A stretch of 33,018 bases of DNA, taken from positions 1-33,018 of the forward strand of contig JAYMTA010000260.1 of the NCBI GenBank assembly GCA_036897625.1, in the 5' to 3' direction. Shown here in pieces: positions 8,275 through 18,333 of this stretch (the stretch's first letter is position 1; every line of letters begins with the position of its first letter). A program made the position numbers and the translations under genes. Under the pieces are notes generated by a model, which did not search any database, was not told the origin of the DNA, and saw only the letters and a program-made list of their open reading frames with translations. Origin of the DNA: Pelargonium cotyledonis (Eukaryota; Streptophyta; Magnoliopsida; Geraniales; Geraniaceae).

Positions 8275-11129
8275 CTATTTGATCTTCTCTATTCGCTCTA
8301 TCAGTTCTTGAAGGTGATCGATCCTCGATCGTTTGTGTAGAAACCCCTGGGCAAACTCATTTTCCTCGCTACACTCCTCCTTCATAAGCTCGTCTTTTAG
8401 AGAATCTATCACATTGCGTTTCATAGTGTCGGGGCTTAGACATCCCTCTAATTCTCTCCTAGCAGGAACACATATTTCACCTTCACAATCATCGGTGAAA
8501 ATTGTCGGGATAAACATGGCTAGAGACAATAGTTTATCTACATCTGGCGTAGACAAACACTTTTCTTTCAGGAATTTCATAAACAGCTCCTGCATTCAAA
8601 ATACATTCATCCTTTGAGGTAAATTCATTTTTTTTTATCAGCAATAGGACATCATACTCGAAGTAACAATGTTTCACTCCCCAAAGGAAGCGTCACCCTA
8701 AACCCATCAACAAGGAGGCTCGAACATAAAACCTCAGATGAAATCCAAAGTGTTTTAACCACTTGGCCCAACATGTCTTGGTGTTTTAACCACTTTTAAG
8801 TCTACGTTATTCTCATTCACTCCAATTTCGATACTTGTCAACCACAATCAAGGAAACCTTGAGGTGGACAACAAGGATCGGGAAAGTGCAAAAGATGGAT
8901 TAAAACCTAGATTTCCATTTTTAACACTTGTTTGTTGTGTGCTCCACAAATAAATAACCCGAGATGTAATAGTGAGACTTAATTTAATCAATGGAAGACC
9001 AAAAATGTAACTTCTTAGCTTTTCCCCAAAACAGAATACTGGACACTCGTTTTGGGAAACAGATGGTATCAAAACTTGAAACTCAACCATGACAAATATA
9101 GTGGCATTAAATAAAGAGCTACAAACGCTATCTTGTAACCCTGATTTTATGTAACGCTCCATCAAATAATAACGGACGGAGATAACATATATATATTCAA
9201 CCTTTTTCCAGAACGAGCAGACATAACATTTTTCTCGTGTTCATATTGCTTACCATGGCAAGCAGATAGCTTTGAACATCTTTCTGTTCTTAAATTTTAA
9301 TCTTCAAAACAAAGTAACAACTCAATTGAAAATGTAATTGCATCTAGTGAATAAAGAACATTACAACTACTGTGAGGGAAAGAATCATACCCCGTCGACC
9401 CACCAATAATCCCACCAGTCAGAAGAGCCATCAGAAGCTTCATATCCCCTGATTGCCAATCCAATAGGCCTATACGTACCAAGAGAAAATATACTGAGAA
9501 CATAACGATTAAAAAGACAAGTAAATAGAATCACAATATTCATCTGCACGAATATTCGATTTTAGCTAGGGGTGTATGCATATAAATCGAAAGGTAACTA
9601 GTGCCATTATTGTTTAAGTTCTCAACCCAAAAGCCGAGCCTATTAGGGGAGAAGGGTGTAAAGTGGTCTTAAACACCACGAACAATCTACATTGCAGGTC
9701 GGGGTATTCTATTAAGTTCCCTGACACGTACAAAGGGAAAGGCCCCAAAACAAACTTGCATTGAATTCGCTTTAAAAGGGGAACAAAAGGAAACACACAA
9801 AGTCAACGGGCGCGACATAAATTAAGAACTTCAATTAAAAAAGTCATACCCTTACCTTAAACTCAAATCAATCAAATGCACGTGATATCCGGTGATAACA
9901 TCCTGGAGCGGGAAAAGACTCGGTTTGTAAGCAATAGGCTCAAGGTCACAAACGCGACCATGGCCTAAAGTTCTAGTACTTTCTATAGCCGGGTCACATG
10001 CAACAAGAAACCGTTGACATTTCATCATCAATACGTCGCCATTATCCATATATTTTATGAGTTCTAAATTGTATCGCCTTACAACATCTACAACCTCTTC
10101 TTCGATAGAAACCACTTTTACCCATGAATCTCGAACACCATATTCCTTCATCACCCACACATCAACACAACATATATCGGTATAATCTAGTAGAGCAAGA
10201 CTACCCCCTAATTCCCCTACTCTCAAGTCGAAACGAACACTCTTACTCTTTCCATTTCGAACAAACTGCGGCGGGAGCAAAACTTCCCCAAATTGTTCGC
10301 TATCAAAGTCAAAAGAATATAGATAAGTATCAGTACTATTTTTATCATCATTCACAACCCAATGAAACACACTTTCCACAAAAACCCCAACCATGTTTTC
10401 TCTAACCAAATATGGGCAAACACCAACTTTCCTCCAAGAAAATGCACCTTCCTCAAGAGTAAGTACCTCAACAGTGTCTTCAGTTACCCTCTGCCAATCA
10501 CATACTTGGAACATTCGCAGAAGTTTGAATCTTTTCGCCACGGGACTGAAACCGAACCCGTAACAGAAAGATTGAATCCAACAATGAGGTGATGATGTGA
10601 ACTCCGGCGGAGGAACCGTGACGAACTGGCCCATAATTGGATTCCATATCACAGCAAAACACTGCTCAATGTTATAAGCAGAGTAGCATAGCAACCCGTG
10701 ACACGAACCGACGAAACGGAGGGCCATAGTTTTGTCCTTAAAACAAACGTCGTTGTCGGAGTTGACAGTGAATCTCGGGAGCTGAAAGAGATAGTTGAAG
10801 TGAAACTTAGAACCAGAGTCGTGGCGAGAACAGGGGTCGCCGAGAACCAGATCTGTTGTGACCCCTTGAACCTTTAGGGGTCGAACCAAGAGCTCGGTGG
10901 GTGCTCTGGTAGAGTGGAGTTTGGCGAAATCGGAATCGGAGGTGAGAGAGAACCATGCTTTGCAGACGCACCTGGCGACCATGACAGCTCTGATGGGTAG
11001 TCGCGACAGTATGTCCAGGAGAATGTAACTAGTCAGAGAGTCGAAGAGTGAATGATCCGAGGAAGATGAAGCTGAAGCTGAAGCAGAAACAGCTGGTCGA
11101 TGCTGTAATCTCTTGCCGGTCGCGATCAT
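8275..11129 (-). CDS. F-box copy B: intact three-exon F-box/FBA/coiled-coil gene (~555 aa)
   Basis: Exons are 11129-9856, 9469-9391 and 8589-8275, with phases 2 then 0, GT-AG introns and 1668 nt in total. The start is the ATG at 11129 (MIATGKRLQ). The open frame extends further upstream, but without another ATG. The F-box lies at about residues 31-72 (LLDILSRLP, RCVCKAWFSL). The FBA domain follows: GSCHGLLCY, NPIMGQFVTVPPP, YGFGFSPVAKRFKLLRM, SFDFDSEQFGEV, DVWVMKEYGVRDSW, LVACDPAIES. The middle exon encodes a Trp-rich piece (SSDWWDYWWVDG). The last exon encodes an acidic, helical tail (SRIDHLQELIERIEKIK). Known family role: SCF ubiquitin-ligase receptor binding SKP1 through the F-box. The partner of the FBA and tail is unknown. 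If intron 1 is retained, translation stops at TAA 9854-9852 after SLR (424 aa plus one Arg). The terminal TAG (8277-8275) is followed by another in-frame stretch, LAESETKALDEFGKL. Confidence 0.8.
8628..8790 (-). mobile_element. tRNA-derived SINE-like element in intron 2 of F-box copy B
   Basis: On the minus strand there is an A-box-like TGGGCCAAGTGGTT (8771-8758) and, about 35 nt later, a B-box-like TATGTTCGAGCCTCC (8726-8714). The element ends in an A-rich tail (poly-T at 8629-8637 on the plus strand). This order (pol III A box, B box, A-tail) is the hallmark of a tRNA-derived SINE. It lies in the sense orientation within the intron, its tail about 40 nt before the splice acceptor of exon 3. 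Exact ends and target-site duplication were not resolved. Confidence 0.5.
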
Positions 11130-11265
11130 GGTGATGGATGGTGTGTGAGGAAGAAGCTGGGATCGGGAGGATCGGAGAAATGGTGGCTGGGAAATGAGTA
11201 AAAATCGGGACTTTATCGATTTAGGGTTTTTTGTTGTTGTGAGGATCGAAATTGCTTCTCCCGAC

Positions 11266-11276
11266 ACAATATATCT
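11266..11276 (-). promoter_or_regulatory. TATA-like box upstream of F-box copy B
   Basis: Minus-strand AGATATATTGT lies about 140 nt before the ATG at 11129 and matches the TATA-like box of copy A in sequence and distance. It supports starting translation at 11129 rather than in the ATG-less upstream frame. Confidence 0.4.
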
Positions 11277-11626
11277 GGAGAATATGCGAGACCTGGGATG
11301 TCTCTTTCCTCTTATAGCAGTTCGGTGGGGCCCACAAGATCTCCCAAGACTAAGACCGTACTCTTTTTTAGTTGTTTACATAGGTCCACATTTTAGGACA
11401 CCCAGAGATTGTGGTAATCTATGGACCACCTGAACAATTGTCGGGACAGGGTACAGCAAATCTAAGGGAACATTATTTTAACAAAATGAATACCAATATT
11501 AAATTATTTTTTCATTCCCTCTTTGTTAGGTTAGAAAAAGCGAGTTTTTGTCGTGTTAAGATGCACTTGTCATTCTTATTTTTTATTATTTCATCGTTGT
11601 CATATATTGGGTTCTACTTATTATTA

Positions 11627-11904
11627 ACCGCTATCATCAAATTAGTTATTACTTGCTAAAATTTGCGAAACATCGTTCGAGATGTAATTAGTATAACTTA
11701 ATTTTTTACTTCAAGGGCTTTAATGCGCTTTGATGTGGAAGTATAAGTCGCGTGATATAATATACCGCTATCATCAAGTTAGTCATTAATTACTTGCTAA
11801 ATTTTGGCATACCGACTGACATTTAATCAGTATAACTTAATCTTTTACTTCGAGGACTTTAATGTGCTTTGATGCGGAAGCACGAGTCGTGTGGTATAAT
11901 ATAT
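11627..11904. repeat. Tandem duplication, ~137-bp unit, two copies
   Basis: Copy 1 is 11627-11763 and copy 2 is 11764-11904. Both start ACCGCTATCATCAA and end in TATAATATA, with AGTATAACTTAAT in the middle and GGCTTTAATG versus GACTTTAATG later. They diverge by roughly 15-20%, so the duplication is not recent. It sits in the divergent intergenic region between F-box copy B and RING1. No gene is seen in 11130-12477. Confidence 0.75.
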
Positions 11905-12130
11905 AATTAAGCGGTTTCAATGACATACACGTGTAAAATTTAGTTTGATTTTTATATAGGATTAGTAGAAAGTTCTTTTTTTTTTTTACATAAAAAAAAA
12001 CATTAATAGGAATTTTAAAAGATCAACAATTTAATTTTTGAAAGAAATTTTTTAGTTGAGATTGACCAATATAGTTCCCTATTTCACATTGTCGTAGGAT
12101 TAGTATTTCTGTTTCCAAGTAATTGTTCTA

Positions 12131-12358
12131 CTCCTTCCGTCCCAAAATGAATGTATTGTTTCTATTTTTATGTTATTATACTATTGTTCTTCCCATATTA
12201 CTCTTATTACTTATGCATATAGGTAAATCTGCACATGGAGTGCACATGGAGTGTAGGTGGAAAAAGTGAGAGTTATATTGAAAACACACTTAATTATCTT
12301 GTAATTCTTAATTTTTGTAAAAAATAAAAACAAAACACTCATTTTGAAACGGAGCGAT
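12131..12358. mobile_element. Stowaway-like MITE (Tc1/mariner type) in the RING1 promoter
   Basis: The left terminus is CTCCTTCCGTCCCAAAATGA, preceded by TA at 12129-12130. The right terminus, read on the minus strand, is TCGCTCCGTTTCAAAATGA followed by GTGTTTTG. The terminal inverted repeats with a CTCC-TCCGTCCCA core, the size near 230 bp and the AT-rich interior without coding capacity fit Stowaway MITEs. The paralogous promoter of RING2 (about 23790-23985) aligns on both sides of this insertion and lacks it, which gives an empty site for comparison. Confidence 0.75.
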
Positions 12359-12477
12359 TGTTTCTCGTAGCCTTTTTGTGTCTAGAAATTCTATTTGAAC
12401 TCATCAAATATCTCTGGTCAGTCACGTACATCACCATCATCAATCTCTGGAATTGATCCACCACTAAGCTTGCAACA

Positions 12478-13374
12478 ATGCCAACATTGATTTTAAATAA
12501 CTCGTCTGACAATGGTAACTTCAAATATGCATATATGGTGTTGTTGAGAAACTACAATGATTCATCACTATCCTCTTCTATATTCTCTATCTCCTACCAA
12601 ATCTGGATTTGCTACACAACCAATTCATCATCATCATCAATGAGAATGACCCACCAGGATCTGTATTCACCTTACAAGTTGAACTTGCCAATCACCAATT
12701 TCTTGTCTGATGACCACAAACCTCAATCTCTGCGCACATTGTCATCGTTCTTTTCCCACATAAGCATCCCCTTTTCCATGAACGGACTTGACTGGTTAAG
12801 CTTCAAGCACTCGGAACCCGTTCCTGTCCAGAGTCAGAGTGAGCTGGTCGGATGCGTGTTTGAAGATCTTCGTTCAATGGGCTCAGACCTAGTTGTGCAG
12901 GAACCCGAGAAAGGCAACAAGTGGGTGGTGGGCGTCTCTCTGGCTTTGATGAGAACGGTGGATTTGACTCCAGACGACTTTGATATGCTGCATCAGCTAT
13001 CACCTGATAACAAGGATCGGAAAGAGGGACAACTGGCGAGTGGACCAGCGTGCGAGTTGGTGAAGGAGTACAGGACGAGGGATGATTTTTCGCTTCTTGG
13101 AATGCATGAATTTTTCTTTACCAATAAGGGGATGGCCCTGGAGAAGGAGATGATTGATGAATTAAACGAGATTGTGTTGAAGGAGAGGGTGTTGAAGAAG
13201 GTACTTACATTGGAGGAAGATTCTGAAGAGTTGTGCAGTATATGCCACGAAGAGCTCGGAGATGATGATGACACCAAATATGCAACGCCTTGCTCGCACC
13301 TGTTTCACCAAGAGTGTATTATGAAGTGGATCACGACGCATAATGCATGCCCCATGTGCCGTTTTAGATTCTGA
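12478..13374 (+). CDS. RING1: RING-H2 finger protein, putative E3 ubiquitin ligase (298 aa)
   Basis: Single-exon gene. The ATG context GCAACAATG is identical in its paralogue RING2, which supports this start. The C-terminal RING-H2 domain is complete: C253, C256, C272, H274, H277, C280, C291, C294 (spacing C-x2-C-x15-C-x-H-x2-H-x2-C-x10-C-x2-C), ending CPMCRFRF at the very C-terminus. Residues 1-250 match no domain I know. They contain VKEYRTRDDFSLLGMHEFFF and a helical, acidic stretch (ALEKEMIDELNEIVLKERVL) before the RING. Known family role: E2 recruitment and ubiquitin transfer. No membrane segment or signal peptide is seen. It converges on F-box copy C, with the two stop codons 181 nt apart, and is divergent from copy B. 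Confidence 0.85.
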   Translation: MPTLILNNSSDNGNFKYAYMVLLRNYNDSSLSSSIFSISYQIWICYTTNSSSSSMRMTHQDLYSPYKLNLPITNFLSDDHKPQSLRTLSSFFSHISIPFSMNGLDWLSFKHSEPVPVQSQSELVGCVFEDLRSMGSDLVVQEPEKGNKWVVGVSLALMRTVDLTPDDFDMLHQLSPDNKDRKEGQLASGPACELVKEYRTRDDFSLLGMHEFFFTNKGMALEKEMIDELNEIVLKERVLKKVLTLEEDSEELCSICHEELGDDDDTKYATPCSHLFHQECIMKWITTHNACPMCRFRF

Positions 13375-13555
13375 AAGTAAGAACTAGATTTTTTAGATTC
13401 TGAAAGTGAACTAAATAAGATGTAAGTAGGCATATGATTATATAGAAAATTTCTCCTTCAAAAATACCCCCGAAAGGTTCAAATTTACACAGTTCTGAAA
13501 CTATAGTGTATATATCTCATATCTGCAACACAGCCAATTCCACAATCATTCAAAT

Positions 13556-16520
13556 TTAACGGTGTTTATGCAAGTATATCAGCCTAGCATTTCTTCGAGT
13601 CTCGTCTCCTCCATCTGATTCATCTGATTCGGTTATTTGCTTTATCTGCTCTATCAATTCCTCGATCCTTGGTTTGTTTTGTTGGAATCTCTGTACCAAC
13701 TCATTCTGCTCTTTCCACTTCTTCATAAGCTCCTCCCATAGAGTCTCCATCGCATTATGTCTCACAGGGACGCGGCTTTGAACCAATCCCATCCTTTCGA
13801 GACTTTTTTGTCCCTCTTCTCCCGCCACAGGAAAGCACATTAGACCTTTACCATAATTAGCGAGCCATTCTCTCAAAATCCTAACGACTGCAGAACTTTT
13901 TTTCTTCTTGTTGAGAGATAGAGCCTTAGACCGTTCTTGTGAAGCCAGGTGTCCTGCAGAGCTCGCCTACATAGAAAATCAATTCATCCTTGGAGATAAG
14001 CCAAATACTCGAGAATCAAATTCCTTAGTTTCTACAAGAAAGATTTAAACATGGGTATCATCCCGAAATATTTATCAAATCCACCTCGTAACATTTGATT
14101 AGGTTCAAGTCATCTACTTCACTCTCATGCATTACAATGTCCACATTTGTCATCTTATAGTCAAGGAAACCTTGAAACAGAAGAGAAGCATCGCAAGAAA
14201 GTGCAAGATGGATTGAAAATCAAATAGATTCATTTGTAAGAGTTCAATGGAAGTCCAAAAATATTTACCGACTGCTTTCACCCTTAGTGACTGTCTACAA
14301 AAAAGAAGAAAAATAAACATAAAACTATTAGCAGAAGGTGATCTGAAACATGATGAACCTATAAGAGTGATCTGAAACATGATGAACCTATAAGAAAAAT
14401 TAAGACAAAAATTATCTGCACAGTGTGAGATTACCGGATCTAGGTCATACAAGGATCTGTGAGTTAAACAAAATGATGTAAAATTTGACACTAAACCTTC
14501 AGTTATTCTTGAGTACTAATTCATGTATGCATATCAAGCTCCACCAAATAATTATGGAGAGAGAGAGAGAGTTTGTAGATTCAAAAAATTCAAAACCAAA
14601 TATACAGAAACTTGCACACTTGAAAGTGTAATGGCAACTAAGGGAAAAAGAATTTTCCAACCTTTGTGATTGATAGAACCATACCTCATTAAGCCGCCAA
14701 TATTCCTTCGGATCAGCACGGTCATATGTGATAAGACGTCGGCAAAGTTTCAATACAGGCCTAAACAAAAGAGATGTAATACTGAGAACATAGTGCTTAA
14801 TGCAAGTAACTACAATCATAAATTAACATAGTAATTAATGCAAGTAACTACAGTCACATGACTCATCAAAACAAATATTAGATCATAGTTGTGCACTCAT
14901 ATAGATCAAAAGGTGACTGGAATCATAATTGTTTTAAGTTCCCAAACCAAATGCCTAAGCAATTTGGTGGAAAGGTTGGAAGCAATCTCAAACAGCACTA
15001 ACAATTTCTGTGGGGCACAATCTTCAGGTAGCCTAGTGAGTTCCTTAGTTCAGTTGAATAAACAGAGAGCACAACACAATGGGCAGTGTCGCAAAAGAAA
15101 ACTTACTGTGAAATCCTAGACAGAAAAAGAAAAAGGAAAATCACAACGTCAAAAGACAAGGCAAACATACTTCAACTTTTCGATCAGCAAACAGAAGTGT
15201 GAACTGGCAAACATATATATAGCATCCCATATAATGATATAAATAGCAAACTTCATTTGGAAAATCATGGTACCAGTTAAAATAGCAATATTAATAAGCA
15301 AACGCTCACCTTAATTTGACATTAAGCGTATACACATGATTTCTCATCATAGCATCCTCCATCAGAAAAAGACTTGGAGTGTAAGCAATAGTTTCAAGCT
15401 CACGACTAGGAGCATGACCTAAACTTCTGTATCTTTCTCTAGCTGGATAACAGGCAACCAGACATCCGGTGTTCCGAAGCAGCAATAATTCACCATTGTC
15501 CAGATACTTTAAGAGTTGGAAATAAACCCGTGGTTCTCTTCTAAGAGAAAATGTTTTTGTCCATGAATCTTGAACACCATATTCCTTCATCACCCATATG
15601 TGAATACAACCCAGGGTAGAAATTGTTAGAGAAAGACAACCCTCAAATACATCAATTGTCACTCGTTTCTTGTCAGTTTCATCTAACTGTGATGGGAGGG
15701 GAACATTTCCGAATTTTTCACTATCAAAATCAAAAGAAACCACAACATCATCAAAGGAATTGTGATTCTTGTTAACCCAATGAATTGCACCTTCCAGAAA
15801 CACTCCAGGCATTGCTTCCACAGACAAACCCGAGCAATAACACACATTCCTCCAAGCGATTGCACCTTCCTCAAATGTTAATACCTGAGCCAAGTCTTTG
15901 AATGAAGTCAAACGTCCAGTGACAGGATCATTTAATTTAAGCATGCGCAAAAGCTTGAATTTCTTTGCCTTTGGACTGAAACCAAACCCATAATTGGTAC
16001 AATATAAAACGTTACCTTCTCTTCTTGGTTCAGGAACCGTAGTGAACTGACCCATGATTGGATTCCAAATCACAGCAAATCTGTTGGAAGCACCACGATA
16101 GCAAATGAACCCATGACACAAATTGACCAAGGACACTGGGCTTGGCTCTCCAAAATCAACAGAATTATCAGGTCTGACATCAAATCTTGGGAGATTAAAT
16201 GTGAAGTTAAAATGAGCCTTGACAACAAAATCGTTTCGCAATTCGAACTCCCCCAAGGCGAGATCTGTCGAGAAGTCGCGGTCGTTAGGGTAATTGTGGA
16301 GACACAAGATCTCAGTGGGTGCTCTAGTTGAGTGCAATTTGGCGAAGTCGGTATCTGAGGTGAGGAAGAGCCAAGATTTGCAGACGCACCTGGTAGCCAT
16401 GAGTGTCCTCATGGGTAGTCTGGAGAAAATTTCCATAAGAATCTGGTTCGGCAGATTGTCCAAGAGCGTAAGCGAAGAAGACGAAGCCATTTTCGCGTTC
16501 TTCTTGCTGGTGCTTTCCAT
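13556..16520 (-). CDS. F-box copy C: intact three-exon F-box/FBA/coiled-coil gene (~565 aa)
   Basis: Exons are 16520-15310, 14760-14685 and 13966-13556, with phases 2 then 0 and 1698 nt in total. The start is the ATG at 16520 (MESTSKKNAKM). The F-box is at about residues 20-62 (DNLPNQILMEIFSRLP, RCVCKSWLFL). The FBA domain follows: NLCHGFICY, NPIMGQFTTVPEP, YGFGFSPKAKKFKLLRM, SFDFDSEKFGNVPLP, HIWVMKEYGVQDSW, LVACYPARERYRSLG. The middle exon encodes KLCRRLITYDRADPKEYW. The terminal exon begins ASSAGHLASQERSKAL, is basic (KKKKSS), and then forms a coiled coil (EELMKKWKEQNELVQRF, PRIEELIEQIKQ) with an acidic/basic tail. No stop or frameshift is present. If intron 1 is retained the protein ends NVKLR at 15306 (404 aa). 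Probable SCF substrate receptor. Closest relative in the window is copy A. Confidence 0.85.
14338..14395. repeat. 29-bp perfect tandem duplication
   Basis: GTGATCTGAAACATGATGAA plus the next nine bases is repeated twice back to back, in intron 2 of F-box copy C. The two copies look identical, so it is recent. A GA dinucleotide run lies nearby at 14557-14571. Confidence 0.9.
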
Positions 16521-16615
16521 GGCGGTTGTAGGTATCGGAAGCAGAAGCAGAGTCCGCAAGAATGATAAGCGCAATGCTTGTGAAAAATAAATTTCAGTTA
16601 ACTGAAGTGTTCGTC

Positions 16616-16625
16616 CATATATATA
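16616..16625 (-). promoter_or_regulatory. TATA-like box upstream of F-box copy C
   Basis: Minus-strand TATATATATGG about 100 nt before the ATG at 16520. It directly abuts the A-rich end of a LINE-like fragment (16626-16740), so part of the promoter may have been rearranged by that insertion. Confidence 0.35.
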
Positions 16626-16745
16626 TTTTTTGAAGGTAAAGGATAATATATAAATTAATTCGGAAAATGTTCAAAGCTCGGATAGCTTCCGGAGGACTAT
16701 CCGGAACAACTCAAGAATTACAAACATAAAAAGAGACGCCCTATA
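16626..16745 (-). mobile_element. LINE-like 3' end next to the F-box copy C promoter
   Basis: Read on the minus strand, the segment ends in TATATTATCCTTTACCTTCA followed by AAAAAA. This AT-rich tail resembles the 3' ends of plant non-LTR retrotransposons. No coding frame is included and no target-site duplication was fixed. The piece is short, so it could be another kind of retroposed fragment. Confidence 0.3.
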
Positions 16746-17450
16746 TAATTCATGGGCAATTATATTTTTGGAGATTTATTGTACTTGATTTCGATATGTT
16801 CTCCCAAAACACAATAGTTTTTGGGATTTTGACCTACAATGCTTGTTAGATTTTGCTCATCCATGACATGGTGTTGATTTGCACAACAGGAATATTTGCA
16901 TTAGTTAACATGTACTATATGATTTACAATCTTGTTTTGGTATGCTCATTACACAACAATGGACTGGTCCTAATCATAGAGTTGGGCATCGACTAGAATT
17001 TTCACTTGTTTTGGTCCCTCGACTTTCTAATTTTTAAACTTAGTTCACTTGACCTGTTACAACCGTTTTCACTTATCCATGTCATCGATGTTAACACCTA
17101 AGCTTGCCACGTCACTCTCCTCAGTAGAGCAATCAGAAAATAACAAAGAGATGCATGCAAGTACTCACACCGAAAATAAAAAAAATAAAATGCACAATAA
17201 ATATAACTATCACAAGTTCACAACCAAAATATAAGCATCCAAGTACTTGAATCCAGTTCATTACAGAGTCATTTCACCTACCAGACAGACAAAACCAGCA
17301 TGCGAAGCTAAGCACTCTTGCATAAGCTACCACCAAGCCAACATACTTTCCCAAGCATACAAAATGTCAGGCTAAAATTTAAATTTGCATTAGCTACCAC
17401 CATGCTAACATACTTTTCCAAGCATACAAAATGTTAGACTAAAAACTAAT
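16746..17450. other. Intergenic region with a possible dispersed repeat; 3' flank of the D/E gene
   Basis: No gene seen. Around 16985-17115 there are phrases (TTTTGGTCCCTCGACTTTCT, CCACGTCA) of a type common in non-coding plant DNA transposons. From about 17140 to 17300 the sequence is the 3' flank of the coiled-coil exon at 17478. It matches the 3' flanks at about 25440-25560 and 30430-30550 (GAGATGCATGCAA, AAATATAAGCATCCAAGTAC). Confidence 0.4.
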
Positions 17451-17477
17451 TTTGAGTCAGCTTAACAGCCTCACCTT

Positions 17478-18333
17478 CTACCGATTGCAGTGCCATTGTT
17501 GGTTTTCCTGTTTGGGCTGCTCACTTCGTTGTATCTGCTCTTTCAGCTGCTCCACCTTGGCCTGTTCATCTCGCAAACTCTCTTCCAACTTTCGGTTCTG
17601 CTGTTTTAGATGTTCAGTTTCATTTTGCAAACTCTCTTCCAACTTTTGGTTCCGTTGTTTTAGATATTCAGTCTCATTTTGCAATCTCTGTTCCAACTCT
17701 TGTCGCTGTTGACGCTCCTTCCTTAGCTCCTCCCCTAGCTTCTCCACCATATTTTCCATTTGTTCCCATGACGCCTCTGAAGTAACATGTGTAGAAGAGG
17801 AAGATGCAACCACTCCCGTCTTACTTACACGCCCAAATCTCTCTCCTACCGTTGTAGAGACATGGATATCGTCATTTGTAAGAGGGGCCTCAGAACCTTG
17901 TTGTGGTGGTGCTTTCTGCACAAAATTCTTCTCCTACAATGAAGATACATTAATCACTTCAGATAATTTAAAAAATTAATAATTATGGCACTCGTTTCAC
18001 AATGTAGGTATCATGTGAAAGACATCATCTTCATTTTCAATCATTTCAAAGTTTGAATTGAGGGGCAATTAAGCTTTATTTGAGTAAAATGCTGCTATTA
18101 TTGGTTTGGAATAAATGAGTGAGAACAATTTAAAGCTCACATCTTAGTGAATCCAACAACTTAGTGATGGAGAAGAAAAACGAAAAGGGAGGGGGAGCAT
18201 TAACTAATACCGAAAAAAGAATTGGCCTTTGAAGTACAAAAATCCAACTTTTTGTGTATGTGATTAAGAGAAACATACCACAGTTTCCCACCAACTGATT
18301 GCAGCCAATTTTTCTCGTCCCATAACAGCATAC
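17478..18333 (-). CDS. Middle and coiled-coil exons shared by F-box copies D/E
   Basis: Two exons are readable: 18333-18279 (phase 2 to 0, YAVMGREKLAAISWWETV) and 17933-17478 (151 aa plus stop). The second starts EKNFVQKAPPQQGSEAPL, a motif shared with copies F and G. It then has a Ser/Thr-rich linker (VVASSSSTHVTSEASW) and a strong Glu/Gln/Lys coiled coil with repeated units LEQRLQNETEYLKQRNQK, LEESLQNETEHLKQQNRK and LEESLRDEQAKVEQLKEQ. Both exons are free of stops. The nearest upstream F-box exon is copy D, which is truncated and frameshifted. Copy E further upstream ends in a donor of the right phase. It is therefore unclear which, if any, F-box exon these still serve. Confidence 0.65.

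Noticed and set aside
8714-8771. tRNA gene
   Set aside because: A-box and B-box are present, but no cloverleaf, anticodon stem or acceptor pairing is seen and there is an A-tail, so SINE-like is the better reading.
14250-14460. Micro-exon candidates in intron 2 of copy C (around 14270-14295 and 14433-14460)
   Set aside because: Flanked by AG and GT, but the lengths (22-27 nt) break the phase-0 junction that already fits, or contain a stop.
17452-17712. Cysteine-rich plus-strand peptides (also 25725-25985 and 30637-30843)
   Set aside because: These are antisense shadows of the coiled-coil exons: repeated Gln/Glu/Leu codons read backwards give Cys/Ser/Phe. Not secreted cysteine-rich peptides.
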